Source: Crambe crambe (taxonomy: Eukaryota > Porifera > Demospongiae > Poecilosclerida > Crambeidae). Taken from it: a DNA stretch of 64,000 bases. Made by a program: the position numbers and the translations under genes. How positions within the stretch are numbered: the stretch's first letter is position 1; every line of letters starts with the position of its first letter. Positions 1 through 23,402 of this stretch are shown one piece after another. The stretch covers positions 3,690,501-3,754,500 of the forward strand of contig OZ004590.1 in NCBI GenBank assembly GCA_963924555.1, in the 5' to 3' direction. Under the pieces are notes generated by a model. The model had not been told where the DNA came from. It did not search any database and worked only from the letters and a program-made list of their open reading frames with translations.

Positions 1-1104
1 TAGCTCTAGTGTACATGCTGTGTATCTAGCTATGATCATAAAATGTTCAATGTGAGGGGTTGTGTTTCATGAACTCTAGTTAGTAATTGTGATTCTTCAC
101 AGATTGACAGTGATAGATACTCCCATCTAAGAAAGTAGCTAATAGCCTAAAAACCAAGTGAAATAAATACCACAATACCAATATTTTCACAGTAGCTAGC
201 TGTGACAGCTTGCACTAGATGTCTGTTGATATATGAGAACTAGCTAGCTAAAAACGGTTAATCAGCTGATCTTATGTTGATGACAGTTTTTCTGATGAAT
301 GGGTGTGGCCTTTCAGTGTGCAGTACAGTGCGGTTTAAGAATGAATAAAAATATTTTAAGTGTGAGTGTACACTATGTGCGTATGCACGTGCACGTACAC
401 ACGTTCGTGATCGATTGATCAATCTGTAGCAAGAGAGAAACGAAGAGAACGAATTAGGCAAAGCCTCTTATTATTTTCGTCCAGGAAAGGTCAGTTTTAC
501 CTAGTTATAACTCAGCCCTACTGAGCAGTTTAGCGGATCCCTGACTGCCTCACATAAACAATTCCAGCTGCTAGCTAAATCATTGTTTTTTAAACAGTTA
601 TCAAAAGAGGGTGTGGTTAGAGGAAAGTGGGTATGGTCAGGCCAAACATTTTTCCACACCAATGTGCAGATAATTTAACCCTTAGCCTGCATTAGCAGCT
701 AAGGTTTGGAAATCAAAATCAAATGGGCAGGGGTTGTCACGCCTAAAAGTCGTTGACAATTATTGATGGGCCATGCCCACCCTCTGTGGTCTCCTTCTCA
801 GTATACAGAGGCCAAGCTGGATCTGCTCAACACCCAAGACACTCACCATGCCCTCCTGTGTCTTCTTCTTATAAAAAAAAGAGTGTCAAAAGCAAAGATC
901 AAAGCTTGATCAAAGAAAAACCACTTGACTCATCACTTCAAAGTTCCAATTTGACCGCTCTATTATTCTCAGAGATTTTTGAGATAGATAAGGCCACTAA
1001 ATGCTGCCAATTCCAAAGTTAAGCAAGTTTTCCCATTTAAAAGACTAATATGCAAAATTGCACGCTTTTGGTAGGCAAAGGGAGAACCGGCTATGGGCCT
1101 GAGT
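1..1104. other. unassigned non-coding stretch
   Basis: I see no convincing exon, RNA gene or complete repeat here. By comparison with gene C, whose signal-peptide exon lies 3.9 kb before its first Ig exon, this is probably part of intron 1 of gene A. A short open frame at 753-1022 has low-complexity proline/serine content, no recognisable domain and no partner in the other gene copies, so I do not call it. Confidence 0.4.
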
Positions 1105-2030
1105 TCCCCCACTTAGACATAACAAAGCTACTGTGAATAATTATCCAGCCTACTAGAGCCTACTACAAAGTGCAGACCCAGGGAGCTCACCATTTCAGAA
1201 ATACGGCAAGCAGGTAAATCGCTGGATTCTTCTTCTTCTCTTCTTACTATTCTTTTTAGACAACCATATCTCTCGAACCACTCAAGCTACAGCAAGTATT
1301 TCCACTCTAAATTCTACAAACTACAATCTTTTCTACTTGTCGGTCCTCTAAAGAGTCGAAGAAAAAAGAGACAATACAGAGCACAGTACTCGACTAACTT
1401 AATTATTGGAAGCCATATTCTCAATAATACGCATGCACATGTATTTGATATCCAATTATTACTCAGCTAGCTCCAATCCATCTACCAGTACACTCTATTT
1501 CAGATTCATCTGCATCTTCGACCTACAATTATAGCACTTCAAGCCTTGACTCGCTGATATGCTATTGGAGAACTACTTCTCTCATCTGTCCCTGCGTATA
1601 CACATAGAAGAATGAACTCCATACCATGAAAGAGAGACCAGGAACAAGTAAGGGGAAAAAACATTTCCGTGAAATTAAAAAATGTAGGGATGACCATTGC
1701 TCAAAAAAATATGGAAACAAGGGTAGGCATGAAGGATAGAAATGGGATCAATCTTTGTTCCGTACCTACATATGTGCACTATTATCTGAAGCTACCCGAT
1801 GTATATGTAGGGATTGTTGGCTGGATATACAGAACAAGGATTGATCCCATTTCCATCCTTCATCACTATCTTACTTTTTGAGCAATGGTCATCCTTACAT
1901 CTTTTTTTTTCTTTTCATTTCACAGAAATATTTTTCCCTCACTTATCAAAAAAAAATGGCTTCCAATAATTAAGTTAGTTGAGTACTGTGCTCCGTAGTG
2001 TCTCCATTTTCTTCGACTCTTTTGATGTCC
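1105..2030. repeat. diverged copy of the 838-bp repeat family, palindromic
   Basis: This stretch shares long blocks with the tandem array at 36.4-40.3 kb: the 'cccacttagac' block, the 'tacggcaagcaggtaaatcgct' region, a TTC-rich tract and the 'acaaccatatctctcgaac' block. Bases about 1350-1415 return as reverse complement at 1957-2026, so the copy is a large imperfect palindrome with an inner palindrome around 1660-1960. It has no coding capacity. Confidence 0.75.
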
Positions 2031-2164
2031 ATTAGCATTAGCCCTTCAAGATCAGATTCATTTCGGCTCATACAAACCTCCAATGAACTACATAGCTAGC
2101 TACAATTGACTTGGATGGCAGGATCACAGCATCCAGTTGCCTATAATAAAATAATAGATTAAAA

Positions 2165-2425
2165 AAAGGTGTAAAGGAAAAATATTTCAAAAGAAAAGTA
2201 GGGATGGCTGCGTGCAGTTCAAAAAAGTTCAGCAACAAGAGAGTGAACTTCAGTCAAATAGCCCCTATCCATCACCAATATTACCAAACTACGAGCTAGC
2301 CTGTCATGGGAGTGAAGTAGCTCGTAGTTTGGTAATATTGGTGATGGGTAGGACTGAAATTCACTCTGTTGCTGAACTTTTTTGAACTGCACACAGCATC
2401 CCTATTTTTCGGAATAAATCTTTAT
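2165..2425. mobile_element. palindromic MITE-like element
   Basis: Two arms of about 110-120 bp are reverse complements: the left arm passes GTAGGGATG at ~2200 and the right arm CATCCCTA at ~2396, meeting around 2290. There is no open frame. Outer ends resemble the other fold-back elements in this window (AT-rich end, then GTAGGGATG). It is probably a non-autonomous DNA transposon; the superfamily cannot be decided from one copy. Confidence 0.7.
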
Positions 2426-2439
2426 TAAGTCGAAGTGGG

Positions 2440-2674
2440 TGTTGGGGTTCACTCACAGACGCGGGAGTTTGGGAAGAATAATCACAGTAGATCAGAATCA
2501 GCTTTTTCAAAATAAGAAAATCACTTGGACTGACTATATAGCTACTATGACACAATTCAAATACTGGATGGAATGTATGATGTGTGCATGTTGATTAAAG
2601 TGATTATTATGTTCAAAGTTATATTTTATCAGCATTGTTCTGTGTTGATGACTTGGGAATGACTATTCCCAACA
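2440..2674 (-). repeat. 3' LTR of the gypsy-type element
   Basis: 235 bp bounded on the element's strand by TGTTGGG and CCCAACA. Just inside it (2675-2690) lies a purine-rich run on the minus strand, the expected polypurine tract. It matches the other LTR at all but one position. Confidence 0.95.
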
Positions 2675-5400
2675 CCCCTCTCCACCTCTCCTGGGCGTAA
2701 GCCGATGTCTTTTTTGTCTTCCTCCCAGGCTTGTCGTGATAAGCCGTCGGCATTGCCATTACTTACTCCAGCTCGGTGCACGACTGTGAAAGAGTACGGC
2801 TGAAGAGATAAAGCCCACCTTGTCAAGCAATGGTTTGAACTGTGCATTCTGTTGAGGAATTGTAAGGCACTGTGGTCAGTCATAATCGTAAATTCCTGTC
2901 CAAGCAGATAGACATCGAAATGTTTGAGAGAATTCACAATTGCAAGTAGTTCCTTTTCTGTGGCCGAGTATCTTGTTTCTCGCGGCAAAAGCTTTCTTGA
3001 GAAATATGCAATTGGATGATCCAATCCTTCTTCATCCTTCTGGCTAAGGACTCCACCAACTCCTCGTTCTGAAGCATCTGTTTGGAGATAAAATCGCTTG
3101 CTGTAATCTGGACATTTTCTGATTGGTTTTCGGATAAGGAATTCCTTGAGATGTTCGAAGGCGTCTTGGTGTGCTTGGGTCCATTTCACTTTCTGCGGTT
3201 GGTCTTTGGATGTAAGGTCAGATAAACATGCAGACAGAGATGCGAAATTTGGAATAAATTTTCTGTAATATCCGACAAGTCCCAAGTATGATCTGACATC
3301 TTTCTTTGTTAGTGGTCGAATAAAGTTTTTGATGGCATAAATCTTGGCTTCGTCTGGCTTGATATTTCCTTGTCCAATGACATGCCCCAGGTAAGAACAG
3401 GTAGCCATACCAAAGTTGCATTTGGAAGGTTTTGCTGTAAGCCCAGCGGTCCTCAAGCGGTTGAAAATTTCAGTCAGGTGGTTAATGTGGTCATTCCAGG
3501 TAGTACTGAAGACAACAATGTCATCTAAATATGCGGCTGCATACTCGTGTGTACCCGATAGAATCCTGTCCATCAATCTCTGGAATGTAGATGGTGCATT
3601 CTTTAGCCCAAAGGGCATAACTTTGAAACGAAACTTTCCAAGTGGTGAAGTGAATGTTGTCTTGTCGATGTCCTCTGTGTTGACTGGCACTTGATAATAA
3701 CCCTTGGATAGATCCAGTGTTGTGATGAATGCTGCATTTCCAATATTGTCCAGAAGAGTATCAATTCTTGGCATAGGATAGGGGTCATCTGTTGTGGCCG
3801 TGTTAAGTTTTCGATAATCAACACATATTCGAACTGTTCCGTCTTTCTTCTTAATTGTCACAATTGGTGATGCCCATGGTGCATCAGATGGCTCGATGAT
3901 GTCTAGTTTCAGTAACTCCTCCACTTCCTTTCTCACACCTGCCATCCATGGTTGAGGAATTCTCCTTGGATGCTGATGAATGGGTACTGCATTAGGTGTC
4001 TTGATTGAATGGTATTCCAAAGTAGTGCTTCCAGGTGTTGCATCTAGAACATCTTTAAATGATTTCACCAAGTTCTCAATGTCCTTCCGCTGATTTGGCT
4101 GGAGTTGTTCTGAAATATTTGATGTCTTGCCCAACTCAATCTCCAAGGGCTGAACTGATATCTCTGCCTGCTGGGTATCCTCTTCTTCATCTGGTAGAAT
4201 CAGACTGGCCTCCAAGACTTGAGTCTTTGGTTGAGTCCATTCCTTGAGCGAGTTGACATGAATTTGTCTTTGTTTCTTCCTTGCTTCCGGCACTTCAATC
4301 AGGTAGGATGTTGGTGAAAGTTTCTTCAGTATCTTGTATGGTCCTCTCCAAGGTGTTTCCAGTTTCTCCTTAGCTGTTGGAATCAGAGCTAACACGAGGC
4401 TTCCTTCTGGAATATCTCTTTCAATTGCTTTTCTGTCAGCGTACTTCTTGGCTGCGAGCTTGGCTTTCTGGTCGGCTTCGTGGGCTGCTTCTCTACAGGC
4501 CATCAGTCTTGTTCTGAAATCTTCAGCAAATTCCAGGGCTCGTCTTGGAAAGTGTCTGCTCCCCGTGAGCTTTTCATATAGGAGGGAAAGTGGTCCTCTT
4601 GTTCCTGGTCCTAGCAATAATTCCAAGGGTGAAAATCCTGTGGCAGAACATGGAGAGTCTCTTGCTGTAAAGAGGGCTGTGTACAAATACTTGTCCCAAT
4701 CTTGTTTCTCTGGAATAGACTTTCTCAGGCTTTGTTTCAATGAGCGATGAAATCTTTCCAACATTCCGTTGGTTTCCGGATGGTAAGGAGTGGTCTTTAT
4801 GTGGGTAACATCCAGGCTGTCAAGCAATGCTGCCATAACTTCTGAGGTGAAATTCGTTCCTTGGTCTGAAATAAGTTCTTCTGGTAAACCAAACATGCAG
4901 AAAACATGGTTCTGCAATGCCTCAGCAACTGTCTTTGCCGATGTCTCTTTCAGTGGTACTGCCAATGGAAAACGAGTACTGTGATCAATCACTGTCAAGA
5001 TGTATTTGAAGCCTTGTTTTGTGCGTGGTAGCGGACCCACAATGTCTATGGCTATCCTCTTGAATGGTTGATCCACGGCTGGTAATGGTTGAAGCATTGC
5101 TCTTCGTTTTGGTGCTCCTTCTTTCTGACAGGTAGAACAGCTCCTGCAATATTGGAGTATATCACGATTTAGTCTCGGCCACCAAAAGTTCTGCAGGATT
5201 CTCCACTGAGTTCTTCTTCTGCCTGTGTGGCCTGCAAGGAGAGATGAGTGTGCAAGACTCAGGATATTTTCCACAAGCTTCTCTGGAATGACCAGTTGGA
5301 GGATTGGCTCCCCAATTCGGTTGGTTGACTTATGGTAGAGCAAGCCATCTTGTTCTGCAAACACTGGATCAGTCTCGTCCGTTGCTCAGATCAATGGTAT
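2629..5400 (-). mobile_element. pol part: integrase, then reverse transcriptase, then RNase H (fossil)
   Basis: Recognisable blocks in order are an HHCC zinc finger, the integrase core (start 'IAIDIVGPLP'), the GPY/F module (WRGPYKIL), reverse transcriptase ('VRICVDYRKLN', YLDDIVVFS) and RNase H ('QTDASERGVGGVLSQ', 'TDHSALQFL'). Sequence style is Ty3/gypsy, not Ty1/copia, although integrase comes first. Confidence 0.9.
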
Positions 5401-5866
5401 TTGTAGACCTGGGTCTTCTCTCTGCAGTTCCTTCAGCTTCTCAGTAGTGATGTTATCCAGGACTCCAGTAGTCTCTGCTATCATCCAATTCTCCCTGCGT
5501 TTCTGCCTTTTCGAACTCCTGCTTTTCCTTGGTCCCTTATCATTCCCTGGCTGGATTAGTGAGTCATCTACCTGTAGCAGGTCCATTGTGTTGGTATCTC
5601 TCTCCTCTGGCATAAAAGAGTCTTCCTTTGTGCTTTTATCCAGATCTACTTGATCTTGCCTCTTGTGTTAGCTCCTCGGCAACTTCCAGAATGGTAACAG
5701 GTTCTCCTTCATCCAGACCAACTGCTTTTGGAGTGGCTTTCGAGGCTTTGGTTTTCTCCTCTGCTTCTGCTAGTTCCTTCTCCAGCTTCTTTTTCTGGTA
5801 GCGTGTGAGTACTTCATCGGATCGTAGAGGGCAGATAATATTTCTCTTATCCATCTCTTCGAAAAG

Positions 5867-7555
5867 TTACTCGTTCCACAGGTCTTGAAGTCTTTTATTT
5901 ACGTTGTAAATGCTTTCGATATCTGTCCCAAGCAGGGCAGCCCTGTTTAGATGTTTCGATACCACTACTTCACCTTCGAACAGTTGCTTTCCAACTTGAA
6001 TCTGAACCTTTGCTGTAGGGTAAGTTTCCTTCCCTCGGTTCCCGAACTCCACCTCAATGGTCTTCCCAGTGTAGTTCTCCCTTGGTACTGCCGTTGGGTG
6101 TACCAGTGTCACATCTGAGCCTCCATCAATTTTCAACCCCTGGTAGAACTGTCCACAGATGAGTCCATGTACTTCCAAGGGCCTCTTATCTCTTCTTGAG
6201 TCACTCAATTGGCATTCGTCTGTGATCTTCGTGGGGCACCTTGCAGCGATGTGCCCTGGCTCTCCGCACTTGAAACACTTCCTTATGCTAGGATCACGGG
6301 GCACATTTGGTTTCTCTATCTTCTTCTCAGGTGCTGGAGTTTGTTCTTCCTTATGTGGCTGGGAGTTAGGTTGATGAGTATCTTGCCTCTGCCAAGTTGG
6401 TTTATTGAAGGGCTTGTTCCCTCCATAGGGTCTCCTGTAATGCTTCAGTGATTCTGGATCCATTCGCTTGTTGATGTAGTAGCTGTCCGTCACCATTGCC
6501 ACTTCTTCAGGCTTAGTGATGTGAAGGTTCCTGAGATGAGCTGCTACATGTGGTGGTAAACATTGGTAAAATCGTTCAATTACAATGGCATTTCTCATGT
6601 CCTGTGCTGTCTCACAGTGTTCGGTGAACGTCTTGAGCAGATGCTGAAGATTGTTCATGTAGGCAATGAAGGATTGTCCTGCCTGCTTCTCTGCTTCCAT
6701 GTACCTTGCTCCACACGACTGAGCAGTAACTCCATATGCTGCCAAAATTTGCTTCTTCACCTCCTGGTAGTTGTTAATATCCTTGTCTGCGACCATTGTG
6801 CAAGCAGACTTGGCTTTGCCAGTGAGCAGAGGCCTCAGAGTGCTCATCCAGTCTCCAGATTCGATTTTCAGTTCCTTCATCTGCATTTCGAAAGTCTCCA
6901 AATAGGCTTCTACCGATGTGTCAGTGGTCAATGGCGTCATCGTTCGTAGAATTGTGGTTTTTCTTGCTTCCGCTTTCTCTCGTGCAACTCTTCTCCCCTC
7001 TGCCAACCGTGCCTGTTCTTGTTTTTCCCTCTCAAGGCGTAGCTTATCTTGCTCGATCTTGATTCTCTCCTGCTCTGCCCGTAGAAGTTCCTGATGTCTT
7101 CGCTCCTGTTCTTCCTTTTGGCTTTCCAGTTTTTGTTCCTGCAATTTATTCTGTTGCCACATCAATGTCAGCAATTCTTGAAATTGTTGATCCTTCTTGT
7201 CTCGCTCTTCTTGGCGTTGTTTCTCTTTCTCTTCTTGCTTTTCCTCTCGTTCGGATTCACGTTCTTGCTCCCGGCGAACGCGGGCTAGCTCTTGCTCTAG
7301 TCTCAGCTGCTCCCTATTTTCCTCTCGCTTCACCACTTCCTTCATATAACTGAGCATTGCTTCCATAGGATTTTTTTGTGCCGCTGCCTCTTGGAATTCA
7401 TCGTCGCTATTAGACCTATCGACCGATTTAGCTCTAGCTCTCCGCCTCGTTCCTGCGGGTTCCCTTTCTTCTAGATTCTTCTTCTGACGTACTTTCGACA
7501 TGGGGATTAGGGGTGGAGGTATTCTCTTGCTTCCAGATGTCTGTACCAGGGCCAC
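5867..7555 (-). mobile_element. gag / protease part of the LTR element (fossil)
   Basis: The N-terminal third is very rich in Glu, Arg, Gln and Lys and should form a long coiled coil. It is followed by a Gag-like helical region, a CCHC knuckle (CFKCGEPGHIAARC) and a stretch resembling a retroviral aspartic protease around 'LKIDGGSDVTLV'. This belongs to the element at 2440-7928 and is not a host gene. Confidence 0.85.
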
Positions 7556-7693
7556 CTAAGCCTCTCCTTGTATAGAATCAGATCTTCAGCTTCCGCTGCC
7601 AGACCAGTGAGTCCTTCTTTTTTCTTTTCCTTCTTTGTCTAAACTACTGCAGTCTTCTCCACAAGCCTCCCTTCTTGAACCGCTGCCACCAGG

Positions 7694-7928
7694 TGTTGGG
7701 GTTCACTCACAGACGCGGGTGTTTGGGAAGAATAATCACAGTAGATCAGAATCAGCTTTTTCAAAATAAGAAAATCACTTGGACTGACTATATAGCTACT
7801 ATGACACAATTCAAATACTGGATGGAATGTATGATGTGTGCATGTTGATTAAAGTGATTATTATGTTCAAAGTTATATTTTATCAGCATTGTTCTGTGTT
7901 GATGACTTGGGAATGACTATTCCCAACA
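7694..7928 (-). repeat. 5' LTR of the gypsy-type element
   Basis: 235 bp, same termini as the 3' LTR, followed on the right by the target duplication GTGGG. Directly inside it, on the minus strand, TGGTGGCAGCGG is a plausible tRNA primer binding site; I cannot name the tRNA. Confidence 0.95.
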
Positions 7929-7933
7929 GTGGG

Positions 7934-8010
7934 GAACTAGAATTTCACTTTTGTATTAGTCTATATGCGGCACGCACTGGTGTCCGCATCATCCCTACAT
8001 AGAGAGAGCA
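7934..8010 (-). repeat. fragment of a hairpin-ended repeat, target of the LTR insertion
   Basis: The first ~70 bases right of the LTR element match, as reverse complement, the repeat end at about 36625-36725 (GTAGGGATG, then 'ctataga', then 'gaaattctagttctcccac'). The LTR element therefore inserted into an already present repeat copy. Confidence 0.6.
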
Positions 8011-8228
8011 GCCACATTACCCTATACTTCACTCCTCTTTACAAGTTCTGTGACTGCACGTTCTTATATTTATGGTTAGGGACGAGTTGGCTGAGAAATT
8101 TCTACTATACATTATGTACATTAGTTACTTTGCATGATGATCTACGTAGGGTAAACTGAGCATGCACACTCATCCCATAATGCTTTCATTTCCCTTGTAA
8201 CCATGACCAAATATTCTCTATCATGCAG

Positions 8229-20309
<12,081 letters not shown>

Positions 20310-20708
20310 TTAGTTCTAAGTATATTATTATATTGACAGCCAATTATTACATAGCTAAGTGTTGAACATTGAATACTTTCTGTAGCTGTAGCTAGCTGAC
20401 AATTTTTGTTTTTGAAAAACTTTTTACAGGTCACACAGTGGCTATTTAATGATAAAGTGATTGCAACATTACTACCAGATGGTATTTGATGCCACTCTTA
20501 CCTTCTTGGACTCATTTGACACCTATGCTAACTTCAAGAATGTGTGATTAGTTCTAAGTATATTATTATATTGACAGCCAATTATTACATAGCTAAGTGT
20601 TGAACATTGAATACTTTCTGTAGCTGTAGCTAGCTGACAATTTTTGTTTTTGAAAAACTTTTTACAGGTCACACAGTGGCTATTTAATGATAAAGTGATT
20701 GCAACATT

Positions 20709-22024
20709 ACTATCCGGCTTGCCTTCTGACCTGGTGGATCATTATTATATAACAACAAGGCCTTCCCTTGTCATCATTAATAATTACTGATACATCAGTC
20801 AACATTTATTGTCATGGTCCCTGCCTGCATGAGGACCTTGCAGCAGATAACTACACCATATATAATACAGCATAGTAATCAACAATTCTATCTCATGACT
20901 CTGGATGGAAGAATGCTGACCACCACTTTGCATTTCATTGTAACTATTATACTGAAAGGGGTACCAACCATAGTGATCACATCTACATAAGTTATGATTC
21001 AAAGCAAACAGCAATCCCCCCATTTTCTCAGACTATCATGTATACCCATGCTGTATTTGCTCTGATAAGGAATTCATATGTAAGTATGATTACTGCACAA
21101 TTTTCATGTATATTCCAGCGCTTTATACAAAAGTTAATAATTATTGAACGTGACCATCCATGGAAATAATATTTAACAACATGCACTGAATATCACTTGG
21201 AGATTTATGTATTTCTTCAGTTGCACATCTTTTAGCTAGATACTGCAAATATGTACAAACTTAAAGCATGTGCATGGGGTCATTGATAGCCATAACTAAC
21301 TGAGAGCCAACTCTCTAATAGCTGGTGTATTGCTAATGGTAGCTTTGAACCTGTACGTATACTTCTTGGGATAGTTTTGTACGGGGAGGGAGGGAAGTGG
21401 AATGGAGGGGAAGTAGAGATTACAAGCGGCAAACATAGCTACATTCCTCTAGTAGATTCTATGGCCTTACGATTTTTTGTGCAAGACAACAAGTGTCATT
21501 CAGAGGTATGCAGGATGATATGCACTTCAGTGGTAAACTAATTACTAGTGTAGCTACCAGTAATTACTACAATTACTAATATTACTAGACCTATAGTCAT
21601 AATTGATTTCCCACAGTGTAGACATTTTATCTATAGTTTCGCATGTGCCAGGGTCTGTAGCATATGTACGAGACTATAGTACTTAAGAATTACTAGTGTA
21701 GCTATATACCAGTAATTTACTTCACTTCCAGTATTTTAAGTGGCAATAATGTGTTTTTGTGGTCACGTTTAGGGTGAAAGGTCAGTCCAGTAGTCCAGTC
21801 CAATAGTCCAGTCCAGTGAATTCAGACACCACCCCGGAGGGTCTGGAAGGGCATGCAGGGTTTTGCTCTACTCAGTAGATATTGCATTGCCAAAAGGCAT
21901 AAGCACTGTGATAACATCACTTATGGACTTTCCATTATGTACCAATATAAATTTTTGCTTCCTCCAGTGCTGCTGGTTGTGTCATGCTTATACCATGTAC
22001 CATTGCATGATTTTGACCCACTCT
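20709..22024. other. intergenic spacer after gene A, with faint exon relics
   Basis: No intact gene. About 20822-20870 resembles the second Fn3 exon ('cttgcagcagataactacaccat') and about 21030-21075 resembles the D2 exon start ('cccatgctgtatttgctc'). The stretch is repeated in diverged form at 43520-44770. Confidence 0.45.
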
Positions 22025-22388
22025 GTAAGGTGACCACTTCCATTAAGAGACCATCTTTTGGTGGCCCATGCAGAGGTGGTCAATATTATAGACAGGTTTC
22101 ACTGTATTAGGTAAGTATTGCTTCTCCAAACATATACACCAACGGAGGAACCATGCATGCATGGGTGGCACCCTGCAAATATATATTCACTACTTGCATT
22201 ATATAAACTATAAACAATTTTCAGTTTATTTTGATGCTGATCATCTTTTCGCTAAAGTATACTATTATGTTATTTGTGTGAGTTCCATAAACTATGCATT
22301 AGTTGAAACTTTCATGTTCTATGACTTCTTTCTAAGATAACCATGCATGCATGCATGCACTTACCTAAAAATGATTTGATAACATTAA

Positions 22389-22715
22389 GGCCACTATTTA
22401 TAGAATCCTAGTTTCCTGTCCAAGAAAACATCCACAAGTGCTGCGGGCGGGCGGTTATTATAATTATTCTATTACTGCTTCGTTGTTTGTCTCAAGGGTC
22501 CTGTCTTCATCATTCACTAGTCTCGCGCCCCGCGAGACTAGTCATTCACCACGGGCTTTCCCAAAAAGAGCTGCATGTGAAGCCAAATGTGCGCGCTCTA
22601 CTGCGCGCATGAGCAATGGCAGGCGCTCGCTAGGCAGTAATAATATTTTTTGATGCGGTGACATTTTCAATACGCGGGCGGTGGACAGGAAACAATCATT
22701 CTATAAATAGTGGCC
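22389..22715. mobile_element. PIF/Harbinger-type MITE, 327 bp
   Basis: 18-bp perfect terminal inverted repeats GGCCACTATTTATAGAAT, flanked by the 3-bp duplication TAA (22386-22388 and 22716-22718). The paralogous site at 45133-45135 has a single TAA and no insert, a direct empty site. A TAA target and this end structure fit PIF/Harbinger. An internal hairpin CTAGTCTCGCG lies near 22520-22545. No transposase. Confidence 0.92.
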
Positions 22716-23199
22716 TAATCTTAGCTTCTTTCCATTGGACTAAAACTCATTAGCTAGCTAGGTACTGAAGCTTGACTGTATAACAACTTACCCATGCATG
22801 CACTTATGACTACCATAATATAGCTATAGGCATTCCCAGCAGATTATTGTGTGATATCCAAAACTGACAGATTGTTTATCCAACTACTTTCCAGATAATC
22901 TTACCTGTACCATGCATGGGTGATTTGGTAAGCTACTTCATAAGTTTGGGGCTGCTTGACCATAGCTAGCTGTATGCGTACATTACGTAGCTACATTCTT
23001 AATATTATAGTCTTGTGGAATCATGGATCATATGATCCATGGTGGAATGTGCAAGGTTGACAATTAAGATGTAGAAATGAGTATGACAATAAGAGATGTA
23101 TCGGCTAGCTACTTTTCAATGAAGCCTGGATGGACTGAAAACAAATACATGTGTTGATATAGCTACGTATGATGTCCAATTAGATTTAACATTATAAAC

Positions 23200-23308
23200 A
23201 TTGATTAGCGCATGCGCATGCAGTCGAAACTTTTCGGTTCGAAGCAGAAATTAGCTAGCTGCTAGCTAGCTGACAGGTCTACTTATATATTTCATTGCTA
23301 GCAATAGG
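23200..23308 (+). promoter_or_regulatory. candidate promoter of gene B
   Basis: GCGCATGCGC (23208-23217) is a perfect palindrome close to the NRF1 consensus, about 90 bp before the start ATG. A TATA-like 'cttatatatttc' lies about 20 bp before it. The palindrome is unchanged upstream of gene C (45651-45660) and recognisable upstream of both decayed start-exon copies. The function is inferred. Confidence 0.35.
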
Positions 23309-23402
23309 ATGTCCATTATGAAGAAGTATTGTGGTTTGAACGCAGTTGCAAGTGTTGCCCTTTGTGCAGTGTTTTCTGTCATACCAGTGCAAACTCAACC
23401 GT
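23309..23402 (+). CDS. gene B exon 1: signal peptide
   Basis: Starts [20 protein letters not shown] and ends SVIPVQTQP: a short basic N-end, a hydrophobic core, and a likely cleavage near VQT. The donor GTAAGT leaves phase 1, matching the phase-1 acceptor of the first Ig exon at 27007. Thirty of 31 residues are the same as in the gene C start exon. Confidence 0.85.

Larger units (their letters stand above)
2440..7928 (-). mobile_element. Ty3/gypsy-type LTR retrotransposon, Gmr1-like domain order
   Basis: A fossil of an LTR retrotransposon on the minus strand, with 235-bp LTRs at both ends and a 5-bp target duplication GTGGG (2435-2439 and 7929-7933). Reading from its 5' end at the right: a charged coiled Gag region, a CCHC zinc knuckle (about 6240-6285), a protease-like region, then integrase (HHCC finger about 5120-5250, core about 4750-5060, GPY/F module about 4260-4370), then reverse transcriptase (YLDD near 3.5 kb) and RNase H (about 2.75-3.1 kb). 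Integrase BEFORE reverse transcriptase in a gypsy-type element is the mark of the Gmr1 lineage. The element looks nearly whole, with at most one or two breaks. The LTRs differ at only one position, so the insertion is young. It lies inside an older repeat fragment, probably in intron 1 of gene A. Confidence 0.93.

Noticed and set aside
753-1022. 89-codon open frame
   Set aside because: No domain, no splice context that fits the neighbouring gene and no copy in the paralogous introns.
5867-7555. Host coiled-coil gene
   Set aside because: The CCHC knuckle, position between LTRs and neighbouring integrase/reverse transcriptase show that it is the gag part of the LTR element.
20471-20551. Second functional last exon of gene A
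   Set aside because: There is no acceptor AG before it, and the first copy already ends in TGA.
21853-22110. 85-codon open frame in the spacer
   Set aside because: The frame is not kept in the diverged duplicate at ~44.6-44.85 kb, so it is not under coding constraint.
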